This document shows positions 29,469 to 37,493 of a stretch of DNA of 64,000 bases, in pieces. Numbering within the stretch: the first letter of the stretch is position 1; every line of letters begins with the position of its first letter. Origin of the DNA: Ferrimonas sediminum (GTDB lineage Bacteria > Pseudomonadota > Gammaproteobacteria > Enterobacterales > Shewanellaceae); the NCBI RefSeq assembly GCF_900100175.1, contig NZ_FNEM01000001.1, positions 1 through 64,000 on the forward strand. The letters are read 5' to 3'. Below the pieces are notes generated by a model. The model worked only from the letters and a program-made list of their open reading frames with translations, was not told where the DNA came from and did not search any database. Position numbers and translations under genes: made by a program.

Positions 29469-29540
29469 TTTCAGTTTCTACAATTCGTTATTCAGTTAAT
29501 ATTCTCAGTTTTGAACTTGAGTACTTTAAACCAACTCCGC

Positions 29541-29582
29541 TTTGAGCTTGGTCACAGAATAAGATGTGTTTAACAATATGAT
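29541..29582 (+). promoter_or_regulatory. Probable Crp-dependent promoter of the nine-haem cytochrome gene
   Basis: TTTGA-N6-TCACA at 29541-29556 matches nine of ten bases of the Crp half-sites TGTGA and TCACA. TATGAT at 29577-29582 is a good -10 box. A start site near 29589 would put the Crp centre at about -41, the usual class II position. No good -35 box is present, which fits an activated promoter. Confidence 0.5.
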
Positions 29583-29638
29583 CACCCTGCTTTTTAAGCG
29601 AGCACGCTTCATAAAACAATTGAAAGCAGGGAATAGAT

Positions 29639-31483
29639 ATGATGAGAAAAGCGATACTCTGTCTGGCCATGACAGCAAGCTTAAGCCTGGTTGGCTGTGG
29701 CGATGGTAAAGACGGCTCACCAGGAGAGCCCGGTCAGCCAGGAGATCCGACGATACCAGTTGCAACCTATGTCAACCGGATCCAAATCAACACAGAAAGC
29801 GTCGATTATAGCGAAGGCTCAATTGCCCTGATCTTTAATGCCGAAAATGAGCAGGGTCTCGCCATCAGCGGCTTGAGCAAAATCCGCCTTTATGCAACCA
29901 AGAACGGTCCAGAAGGGCTCTATGGCGTTGACAAGGAGAAAGGCATTGCCGAATACCCCACCACCGAGGGCTCGGCTTTAGAAGAATTAGAAGCCGGTCG
30001 ATATCGACTGACGGTACCGATCAGCAGCGTCACCGAGACCGATGACTCTCAACTTGTTCTGCTTACCCTGTCCCACACCACCGATGCTGGTGTTGCTATT
30101 CCCAAACAATATGCGATGGGTAAATACAGCGATAAAACCTACTCCGTGTCTACCGAGAAGTGTGCGACTTGTCACGTGAGTCTGGAAGAGCTAAAAATGG
30201 GCTGGCACTCTCCGGTTAACGATATCGCCAACTGCAATACCTGCCATGGCGACCACTATCCCGACGGTGGCCATTTCAAGTCGGAAACCCCATTGCATAA
30301 GCTGGGGCATACTATTCATAGGGACAACTTTGACGTCGGCTTCGACACACTTAATTGCAGCAGTTGCCATGCTAACGAAGTAGTCACTACCAGTCGGGGC
30401 TGTAATGACTGTCATGACAACCAGCAGCAAAGCAAAATTGGAAAGCAAATTGCCTATAGTGCTTCAGCATCCGACACTGACTGGCGGCTGGTTCACACTC
30501 GCGTGCAGCAACGTCGACAGCTTATTGAAAATCACGACATCGATATCATCGTGACTCCTTTTGATACATCTACACGGCAATACTGCACTGAGGTGACCAT
30601 TGCTAACCTGGCCCCATCATTGGAACAACAGGTTGTTGACGGAACTATCAAACAGCAGGTGTATTTTGTAGATTCAGATCCTAATACCAAGCAGGTTCTG
30701 AACTCTTTTGGTGGTTACGGTGGAACCGAAGCTCCAACTTATTCCGGGAACACCATGTCTTTGTGCACTAAGCCGGTAGTTGAAGAGGCTCGTTATCCCT
30801 TAGTATCGGCGCGATTTACCCTTTTGGACCCGCTTGGAGATGGCAAAAACGTACTACTTTCCAAATTCTCTGAGGCTCCTCGCAACACTATGTCCGTCGA
30901 AAGTTGTAGTGGCTGCCACAATAGCGATCATACGGCACAGGCCATTTTTGTTCGTACCCGCAAAGGTGGGGTAGACAAAGATCACTCAACCTTTGGTGAT
31001 TACAACGATGGGGGTTCTTCCTGCCTGGCTTGTCACAATGCCGGGGCTCACTACGGTGAAAATGGCAGCTTAATGGGTGCCATCCACAGCTACCATTTCG
31101 GTATAAATGCTGACGCACGCAACGAGCGGGAGCGGAGTGAACTCGGAAACCCTAAACATCGTGGTTCAACAGAGAAGCTAACTCCTAGCCAGTGCGTAGT
31201 ATGTCACCAAAAAGGGATTGATCTGAACGCCGTTGAGCCCACTTATCTAGCTATGAAAGAGCATACCAATAGTGATGGTGTAGTATCTGGCGGCGGCAAA
31301 AACTCTCCCATCAGCGAGGCATGTCGTAGTTGCCACAGCGATGAAAAAGCCAAGATGCACATGCAAAGCCAAGGTGGCGAATTTAATGTCATAGGTACTG
31401 ATTCAGGTTTTGAAAGCTGCGCCGTATGCCACGCCACTGGTAGCAGTGTTGGTATAGAAAAGTTCCACAAAATTTCTTTATAA
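29639..31483 (+). CDS. Nine-haem outer-membrane cytochrome c lipoprotein, OmcA/MtrC family
   Basis: A 614-residue lipoprotein. The signal peptide ends in the lipobox LVGC with Cys20, followed by a collagen-like GKDGSPGEPGQPGDP linker as in MtrC and OmcA. Nine CXXCH haem motifs start at 175, 199, 240, 255, 423, 462, 519, 562 and 594. Beta-rich segments lie at 40-170 and 300-420. Family members have ten haems in two groups of five, so the first group lacks one here. Cys316 and Cys376 are not in haem motifs and might form the domain disulfide. The likely role is electron transfer to extracellular metals. No mtrA or mtrB is nearby. Confidence 0.85.
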   Translation: MMRKAILCLAMTASLSLVGCGDGKDGSPGEPGQPGDPTIPVATYVNRIQINTESVDYSEGSIALIFNAENEQGLAISGLSKIRLYATKNGPEGLYGVDKEKGIAEYPTTEGSALEELEAGRYRLTVPISSVTETDDSQLVLLTLSHTTDAGVAIPKQYAMGKYSDKTYSVSTEKCATCHVSLEELKMGWHSPVNDIANCNTCHGDHYPDGGHFKSETPLHKLGHTIHRDNFDVGFDTLNCSSCHANEVVTTSRGCNDCHDNQQQSKIGKQIAYSASASDTDWRLVHTRVQQRRQLIENHDIDIIVTPFDTSTRQYCTEVTIANLAPSLEQQVVDGTIKQQVYFVDSDPNTKQVLNSFGGYGGTEAPTYSGNTMSLCTKPVVEEARYPLVSARFTLLDPLGDGKNVLLSKFSEAPRNTMSVESCSGCHNSDHTAQAIFVRTRKGGVDKDHSTFGDYNDGGSSCLACHNAGAHYGENGSLMGAIHSYHFGINADARNERERSELGNPKHRGSTEKLTPSQCVVCHQKGIDLNAVEPTYLAMKEHTNSDGVVSGGGKNSPISEACRSCHSDEKAKMHMQSQGGEFNVIGTDSGFESCAVCHATGSSVGIEKFHKISL

Positions 31484-31491
31484 TCTTACTC

Positions 31492-31516
31492 AGGCAGCGC
31501 TAATTAGGCGCTGCCT
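31492..31516 (+). terminator. Probable terminator hairpin after the nine-haem cytochrome gene
   Basis: Nine-base-pair stem AGGCAGCGC/GCGCTGCCT with a seven-base loop. The following sequence has only a weak T content. Confidence 0.6.
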
Positions 31517-31803
31517 GCTTCAATTCAATATGTAATCCCGTTGTGACCATCAATCTGGGAGTAACGTAACGGGTGAACCGCCACCAATTTCCTAGACACT
31601 CTGGGCAGTCCAGACTTGTTTTTTGCAATAAGCGCTTGTTTTCAGGCGCTTGGGTTTGTCTTCGGTGGGATTCCTTAAAAGGGGTGGAATGGAGGCGTCA
31701 AGAACGCGGCTTGTAGAGCAGGTTTGTCGTCGTTATTTTTCCATAAAGCTATGATCGCACCTGGAAAAGGTGTGGGTGAATCAGGAAGACCGCCAATGAG
31801 GCG
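31517..31803. other. Non-coding right border of the accessory island
   Basis: Together with the hairpin before it, about 320 bases separate the cytochrome stop from the sensor kinase stop. No gene or transposon end was recognised. One TGTCTTCG 8-mer at 31657-31664 repeats the motif clustered at the left border. Confidence 0.4.
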
Positions 31804-33147
31804 TCAGAGTGTGCTGGCGGTGGGAAACAGCACCGTGAATTTGGCCCCGCCCAACGAACTGTCACTGACCTGAATCCTTGCCCCCATTCGACTGGCGGCC
31901 GCCTGGGCGATGGCCAGGCCTAACCCCAATCCGCCGGTGGCCTGAGTCCGGCTGGCATCCAGACGGGAAAACGGCAGGAAGATCAATTCGTGGTCTTCGG
32001 CGCTGATGCCCTGACCGTCCTCCTCAACCGAAATCTGAATGCCGTCCGGCATCGCCTCGGCGGTAACCTGCACCTGGCTGTGGCCATAGCGCTGGGCGTT
32101 GCTGACCAGGTTGTCGAACAGCAGCCGAAAGCAGCTGCCGTCGACGGCGTGTTGTGGCAGCTGTTTTACAAAGCAGCGCAGCGGCAGGGCATCGAGCTTT
32201 TTAAACCAGCTGAGTCGTTGCTCCAGCAGTAGAGACAGCTCCTGAAGCTGTCGTTCCGGCTGGCGGTCGAGGGCGTTCAGCCTGACCAGGGTCAGCACCT
32301 GATTGGTGAGCTGATCCATGTCTTCCACATAGGCGTCGATGTTGTCCAGCAGGGCGATCTGGTCGGCGCTGGAGCACTGTTTGCGCAGCAAGCCATTGGC
32401 CAGTTGAATGCGGCTGAGAGGGGTGCGCAGTTCGTGCGGTACCGCCTGGGCAAATACCCGGCTTTCATGAACCGAGGTGCTGATGGCCGAGGCCATGGTA
32501 TTGAAGCTGTTGGCCAATTGGCGCACCGGCTCTGCGTCAGGCACGTCGGCTCGGACATCCAGTTGGCCCTGGCCAAAGCGATGCTGGGTGTCGGTGAGGG
32601 CCTGAATCTGCCTTTGTAGCTGCCTTGCCGGTACATACAGGGCCGCACCCATGGCCAAAATAGCCATCATAAACAACAGGTAAGGGAAAAACTCTTCCGG
32701 ATCTTCCTCCCAGGCCGCTTCCAGGTCGACGGGCATGCCCGAGGCGCCGAGGTGGTCGATCAACAGCAACCGACCCTGGCTGCCCTCCATGCTGAAGCTG
32801 GCGAGCAGATCGTCGCTGTCGTGAAAGCGGTAGACATCGGCCAGATCGAACTTGGCCACCAGGTCGCACTGGGTGCAGGGCGCTGCCGGCACCACCTGCC
32901 AACGCACCTCGAAGGGGAAGTTCCACAGGTCCAGAGTGTCAAAGAACTCCGCCGGTGGCAGCGGTTGCAGGCGCCAGCTGTTGTAGAGAAACGAATAGGC
33001 GGCGTGGGTATCGGCGTAGAAGTCCTTGGTGTCGCTGTCATCCAGCACCAGCTCGGCGAAGTTCAGCGTCAGGGCGATGCTGCCCACCAGAGCCATAATC
33101 ATGCTCAGGTACAGTCGGGTGAACAGCGGCGGAATCAGTTTAGTCAT
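31804..33147 (-). CDS. Sensor histidine kinase, RstB-like
   Basis: A 447-residue membrane kinase. A first membrane helix (about 12-35) and a second (155-172) enclose a periplasmic sensor domain of about 120 residues that contains CTQC (Cys91, Cys94). HAMP follows, then the H-box AVPHELRTPLSRIQLA with His238, the N-box LLFDNLVSNAQRYG, DGQGI and GGLGLGLAIA. The layout and the partner regulator resemble RstB/RstA. The CxxC could sense redox state or metal. Its start overlaps the regulator gene by 8 bases. Confidence 0.88.
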   Translation of the reverse strand: MTKLIPPLFTRLYLSMIMALVGSIALTLNFAELVLDDSDTKDFYADTHAAYSFLYNSWRLQPLPPAEFFDTLDLWNFPFEVRWQVVPAAPCTQCDLVAKFDLADVYRFHDSDDLLASFSMEGSQGRLLLIDHLGASGMPVDLEAAWEEDPEEFFPYLLFMMAILAMGAALYVPARQLQRQIQALTDTQHRFGQGQLDVRADVPDAEPVRQLANSFNTMASAISTSVHESRVFAQAVPHELRTPLSRIQLANGLLRKQCSSADQIALLDNIDAYVEDMDQLTNQVLTLVRLNALDRQPERQLQELSLLLEQRLSWFKKLDALPLRCFVKQLPQHAVDGSCFRLLFDNLVSNAQRYGHSQVQVTAEAMPDGIQISVEEDGQGISAEDHELIFLPFSRLDASRTQATGGLGLGLAIAQAAASRMGARIQVSDSSLGGAKFTVLFPTASTL

Positions 33148-33820
33148 GGACCAGCATGTACCCGCGGTTACGGACGGTGAGAATCATCTTGTAGGGCGCC
33201 CGGTCGTCGTTGAGCTTTTTGCGTAGACCACTGATGCGCATATCGACAGAGCGATCGTGGCCGTCGTAGTGAATGCCTCTGAGCGCTTTGCAGCAGGCCT
33301 CTCGAGTCACCACCTGGCCGGCGTGCTCGGCCAGAAGCAGTAACATTCGGTACTCTGACTCGGTGAGGTCGACATGATGGCCGTCGAACTGCACCCGCTG
33401 CTGGCGAGGGTGAATCACTATATTGCCGCAGTTGATGCTATCGAAATTGACCGGACGCCAACGGCGCAGTAACGCTTCGATGCGGGCAGCCATGATGTGG
33501 GGTTTGACCGGTTTGGTCAGGTAATCGTCGGCGCCCATCTTCAGCAGACTGATCTCACTGAACTCATCGTCACAGGCGGTCATCACCATGATCGGCTTCT
33601 GATAGAAGGTGCGAGCCTGCTGGCAGACCTCGATGCCGCTCAGCCCCGGCAGCATCAGATCCAGTACCACCAGATCCGGGTCAACGTTCTTGATTGCCGT
33701 CAGCGCGTCGGCGCCATTGTCGACGATCTGGGGCTGGTACTGCTCCGCCTGCAGGTACATGGCGGTCAGGCGGGCGATCTCGGCGTCGTCTTCGACGATC
33801 AGGATGCGGGCTTTGGTCAC
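33140..33820 (-). CDS. OmpR-family response regulator, RstA-like
   Basis: A 226-residue regulator. The receiver has ILIVEDDAEIARL, the phospho-acceptor Asp in LVVLDLMLPGLSG and the conserved Lys in DYLTKPVKP. The C-terminal winged helix ends with RSVDMRISGLRKKL and TVRNRGYMLV. It is co-transcribed with and overlaps the downstream kinase. The SLAC1-type channel gene lies 91 bases upstream in the same direction and may be a target or a member of the same transcript. Confidence 0.9.
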   Translation of the reverse strand: MTKARILIVEDDAEIARLTAMYLQAEQYQPQIVDNGADALTAIKNVDPDLVVLDLMLPGLSGIEVCQQARTFYQKPIMVMTACDDEFSEISLLKMGADDYLTKPVKPHIMAARIEALLRRWRPVNFDSINCGNIVIHPRQQRVQFDGHHVDLTESEYRMLLLLAEHAGQVVTREACCKALRGIHYDGHDRSVDMRISGLRKKLNDDRAPYKMILTVRNRGYMLVHD

Positions 33821-33911
33821 GGCGGCGTCACTGGTGAATCGTTAGGGATACCGCCTATTGTAACGGGCTGGAACGGAATGCCCAGCCCGCTTACACCGGC
33901 TTACATCGACA

Positions 33912-34886
33912 CTATTCCGGCTGGCAGATCTCATCGCGCCACACGGCGGCAAAGGTTTTTATCAGTAACACCAGGATCACCAGCGAAGCCAGTGACAGCA
34001 GGGCAAACGACAGGTAGCCGAACAGAGGCTTTGAGGTGGCGCTGTACATCACCTGGGCGGCGATGCTGGCGGCGGCCAACGGGAACGAGTAGGCCCACCA
34101 GGAGACATAGAAGCGGATTTTGGAGAAGCGGGCAAACTGGGTCAGCAGCAACAGCACCAGGAACATGGCAACGTTGAACAGTACCTGGGCCAGGGTATCG
34201 ATGGTGCCCGTGAGTTTCAGGTAGGCGGTAAAGCCCACCGCTGGCGGGGCGATGAAGATGAACAGGGTTGGCAGCAGCTTTTCCGGCAGCGGGTCATGGA
34301 AGATAACCCGGTTCAAAATTAGTGCTTTTAGTATTATCCAGAACAGCAGGCCGATGGAGAAGAAGAACCAGCTGATCTCCATATAGCCATGTTCGACCCC
34401 GGCGATGGGAACGATGATGTTGCCGACGATGGGGATAAACCAGGCCGGGGTGCTGTGGGCAATCTTGAATTTTGGGTGGTGAATCCACTGGGTCAGTACG
34501 TACAGGGTAAACAGCAGGTGCAACACCGCCCCGATGCTCCAGAAGGCCAGCGAAAGTGGCTTGGACAGCGGTAGCATCGCGGCGCTCAGCAGCAGCAGGC
34601 TGATGGAAAACGTGGGAAAGAAGCTGAGTTTAATGGGATGGTTGAGTTCGGCGCGTACCGCCTCGGTCTGGGTGAACAACTTCATCAGATAACTGCCGCA
34701 CAGGGCGGTAAACAGCACCAGGGTCAGGATCAGCAGCAGTTGGCTAATGATGGTTGGCGCAGCTAACACCTGGGCGGCTTTGCCCCAGGCCAGGGTTAAA
34801 CCGCTCATGCCCATGATCATGGCAAAGAACGATACCGGAAAATACGCCAGTTGCGAGGAGCGAGACAGTTCCGCCTGCTGATTCAT
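33912..34886 (-). CDS. SLAC1/TehA-family anion channel or transporter
   Basis: A 324-residue inner-membrane protein with ten hydrophobic segments. The start YFPVSFFAMIMGMSGLTLAW and the later GNIIVPIAGVEHGY, FIFIAPPAVGFTAYL and FYVSWWAYSFPLAAASIA are typical of the SLAC1/TehA/Mae1 fold. Members carry anions such as tellurite-related species, sulfite, nitrate or dicarboxylates; the cargo here cannot be read. A small inverted repeat TTAGA-CTAT-TCTAA at 34902-34915 lies just upstream of the start. Confidence 0.85.
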   Translation of the reverse strand: MNQQAELSRSSQLAYFPVSFFAMIMGMSGLTLAWGKAAQVLAAPTIISQLLLILTLVLFTALCGSYLMKLFTQTEAVRAELNHPIKLSFFPTFSISLLLLSAAMLPLSKPLSLAFWSIGAVLHLLFTLYVLTQWIHHPKFKIAHSTPAWFIPIVGNIIVPIAGVEHGYMEISWFFFSIGLLFWIILKALILNRVIFHDPLPEKLLPTLFIFIAPPAVGFTAYLKLTGTIDTLAQVLFNVAMFLVLLLLTQFARFSKIRFYVSWWAYSFPLAAASIAAQVMYSATSKPLFGYLSFALLSLASLVILVLLIKTFAAVWRDEICQPE

Positions 34887-35012
34887 AAACTCATCCCTAA
34901 TTTAGACTATTCTAATACGCTATGCTGAACGGGTATCCAAGTCCAGTGCTCGAACGGGGTTTTTATCTTTAGGCAGACAAATCTGTGAACTGACGACGGT
35001 TGACCCGGATTC

Positions 35013-35038
35013 ATAAAAAAGCCGCCCCGAGGGGCGGC
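35013..35038 (-). terminator. Terminator of the eight-haem cytochrome gene
   Basis: GCCGCCC/GGGCGGC stem with a CGAG-type tight loop. On the minus strand it is followed by six T residues. Confidence 0.88.
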
Positions 35039-35063
35039 TTGCAGGTTTGACGTATGATGAGTC

Positions 35064-36695
35064 TTACTTGTGGATCTTGCCGCCGTAGTTGTCGGTCAGG
35101 CTCTGCAGTTTGCTGCCAGCTTCGTGGCAACTGCCGCAGGCGAAGCCATCCTTCAGGTAAGGGTACATAAACTTACCGTCTTCGGTGAACTGGCCCTTCT
35201 CATTGAACAGGTCAATCTTAAAGGTGTGAATCATCTCGTCACCGAACAGGTTACCGTTTTTCTCTGTTGAGGTGGCGTTCTTCACCGCTTCCGGCATGTG
35301 ACAGTCGGTACAGGCAAAGTTCTTATGCAGGTTTACCACTCCGTCGTTAAAGTCCTGGGTCTGGTGACAGGTGGAACAGCTCTTCACTGCGCCTTCGTGG
35401 ATGCTGTCGTTGTCCATATTGACGGTGGACTTGTGCGGATTGTGGCAGCTATCGCAGCTCATACCAGCGTTGTAATGCGGGTTGGTGGCGAGGCCGGTAT
35501 CGGGGTCGATACCCATCAGCTCGTCATGGCCCTGGTGGTGACGTGGCAGGCCACCTTTAACGGCGATACGACCACCGAACTCTTCTCCGTCAGGGAAGGC
35601 TGTCTTATAGCCATTGACGTAGTTGTTGCCTGCGTCACCGCCTGAGCGGTTACCGTCACGGGTGTGACACTCGGCGCAGTGCATCGCCTCGCCATACCCC
35701 ATGGTTTCGCTCTGCAGGCTCGCGGTGGTGCGAGGCTCGGCTTTTCTGGTGATGTTGTCTTTGCTTGGGCTGTTGATGTGCTCAGAAGCGGCACCGTGGC
35801 AGGCCTCACATTGAACACCAGCCATGGCAAAGGTGCCACCGAAACCAGCCAGATCGTCTTGACGTTGTTCGTATTCACCGGTGGTGAACGGTTTCCAGCC
35901 GGTATTGTGGCAGTTACCGCAGTTGTAGATCATATCGACATCAGTGGCGTGGTAGCTGCTCATCTGGTTGCCGGTGGCGTCGGATCCATACAGGTTATAC
36001 TGCACACTGGTACCGGTCACAATGTGGCCATTGGCGTCAAACCAGCGGATCTTTTTCCAATAGCCGCCGGAGGTGTAGGTGACGTCGGCGTAGCTGGTCG
36101 GGGCGCCCAGGGTGTTCATGGTGGGCACTTCATTACCATCGGCATCGACGTTGGTGATCAGCGCCATGGCGCCATCAATGCTCACGCCATTCTCTTCATA
36201 GTAAGGGAATACTGGCTGCTCGCCGTCGATCTTGGTGATCTTGAAGTTGTGACCGCTCTTCTGGTGGGCGGCGTACGCTTCTGCGTGACAGCTTTGGCAA
36301 GACTCGGAGCCAACATATTCCAGTACCACGACTTCTTTGGTCACGGTTACCAGAATTTGTGCGGCAGTAGCATCGGTGCCGTCGCTGACGCTGTAATCGA
36401 TGACGTCATTGCCGAAGAACCCGGCTGGGTCATACTCGATCTGGCCATCTTTAATGGTGGCGGTGCCGTGAGTGGCGGTGGCGGTGGCCAGAGTCAGAGT
36501 ATCGCCATCGGCATCGCTGGCCTGAGTCAGCGCATCGATCATGATGGCGGTGTTACTGGTGGTTTCGGCGGTAATCTCTACCGCAACTGGCGGTGTATTT
36601 GGATCGGTGATAACTGCGTTGTTGTCATCGTCGCTACAGGCTGTCAATAGACTGGCGGCAATCAGTGTCGCGAGTAATTTTGTTTGGGTTTTCAT
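35064..36695 (-). CDS. Eight-haem cytochrome c lipoprotein with an Ig-like N-terminal domain
   Basis: A 543-residue lipoprotein with lipobox LLTAC (Cys20). Residues about 34-120 form a cadherin/VCBS-like beta domain (DADGDTLTL, GTATIKDGQIEYDP, NDVIDYSVSDGTD). Eight CXXCH motifs start at 133, 259, 296, 340, 414, 440, 462 and 520. I could not assign a reductase family. Of three adjacent ATGs, the last (36695) has the best spacing from AGGAG. It lies directly downstream of a kinase/regulator pair on the same strand, separated by a nested palindrome, so that pair probably controls it. Its own terminator follows. Confidence 0.85.
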   Translation of the reverse strand: MKTQTKLLATLIAASLLTACSDDDNNAVITDPNTPPVAVEITAETTSNTAIMIDALTQASDADGDTLTLATATATHGTATIKDGQIEYDPAGFFGNDVIDYSVSDGTDATAAQILVTVTKEVVVLEYVGSESCQSCHAEAYAAHQKSGHNFKITKIDGEQPVFPYYEENGVSIDGAMALITNVDADGNEVPTMNTLGAPTSYADVTYTSGGYWKKIRWFDANGHIVTGTSVQYNLYGSDATGNQMSSYHATDVDMIYNCGNCHNTGWKPFTTGEYEQRQDDLAGFGGTFAMAGVQCEACHGAASEHINSPSKDNITRKAEPRTTASLQSETMGYGEAMHCAECHTRDGNRSGGDAGNNYVNGYKTAFPDGEEFGGRIAVKGGLPRHHQGHDELMGIDPDTGLATNPHYNAGMSCDSCHNPHKSTVNMDNDSIHEGAVKSCSTCHQTQDFNDGVVNLHKNFACTDCHMPEAVKNATSTEKNGNLFGDEMIHTFKIDLFNEKGQFTEDGKFMYPYLKDGFACGSCHEAGSKLQSLTDNYGGKIHK

Positions 36696-36787
36696 CATCA
36701 TTCTCCTGCAGTGGTGGTCCACTGTCTGTATCCCACTTGCAGTATCGAATGTGTGAATTGGTGTTGCCAGATTAGGGGAGTTGTCAC

Positions 36788-36830
36788 CCTGAACCCGGTT
36801 GATAAGTTCTCTTATCAGAAGTGATTCAGG
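36788..36830. promoter_or_regulatory. Nested palindrome upstream of the eight-haem cytochrome gene
   Basis: The core TGATAAG-TTCT-CTTATCA at 36800-36817 has perfect arms. It is enclosed by CCTGAA (36788-36793) and TTCAGG (36825-36830), almost symmetric about the same centre. It lies about 105 bp before the cytochrome start and just after the regulator stop. No T run follows on either strand, so an operator or RNA structure is more likely than a terminator. Confidence 0.5.
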
Positions 36831-36848
36831 ATGATGTTTTATAAGGAA

Positions 36849-37493
36849 TTATTCATCGGACGAGGCGGCGATAAACTGCACCATTTGTTGGCCGTGAGTT
36901 GTTAAAAAGTAGATCTTGTTCGCATTTTGTTCCACCAGCCCGCTTTGCTTTAGCTGGCGCAGGTGGAAGTTGAATTGGGTGTGGTTGTCTACCCCTGCCA
37001 ACCGGCACAGATCCATAAAGCGTAACTTCTTGTGCAGGGCCAGCTGTTGCAATACTGCCCGGCGCATGGGGTTGGACAGCGCCGAAAACACCTTGTTGGC
37101 TTCCTCCTCCGGCAGTGTCAATGCCGGTTGCCGCTGAGCCTGGACCCGTCTGAGGGTGGTAGCCAGAGTCGTCAGGTTAAAGGGTTTGGTGACAAAGTCA
37201 TCGGCGCCCCGCTTCATGGCATCGACGGCGGTATCGACAGTGGCAAAGGCGGTGGTGATGACGATGCCGATGCCTGGCTGCAGACGCCTTAGGGCGGCGA
37301 TGGCGTCGACCCCGGTCATGCCCGGCATCACCAGGTCAAGCAGGGCGATGTCGAATTTCTGTTGCTCGGCCTCGTCCAGCGCTTGTTCTGCGCTGTGACA
37401 GCAGGTGACGGTGAAACCTTCGCATTGCAGCGCCTCTTCGATGGCACTGTTGAGTTCGATGTCGTCTTCGGCAAGCAGAATCGACAGGGTCAT
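36849..37493 (-). CDS. Response regulator with an ArsR-like winged-helix output domain
   Basis: A 214-residue protein. The receiver (3-115) has LLAEDDIELN, Asp53 in ALLDLVMPGMTG, ITTAFATVDTAVDAM and Lys103 in VTKPFN, closest to NtrC-type receivers. Residues 134-205 (FSALSNPMRRAVLQQL, FNFHLRQLKQSGLVEQ, KIYFLTTHGQQMV) form an ArsR/HTH_20-like winged helix instead of the usual OmpR, NarL or Fis output. No ArsR metal-site CxC is visible, so phosphorylation should be the signal. It overlaps its kinase gene by 4 bases. Confidence 0.85.
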   Translation of the reverse strand: MTLSILLAEDDIELNSAIEEALQCEGFTVTCCHSAEQALDEAEQQKFDIALLDLVMPGMTGVDAIAALRRLQPGIGIVITTAFATVDTAVDAMKRGADDFVTKPFNLTTLATTLRRVQAQRQPALTLPEEEANKVFSALSNPMRRAVLQQLALHKKLRFMDLCRLAGVDNHTQFNFHLRQLKQSGLVEQNANKIYFLTTHGQQMVQFIAASSDE

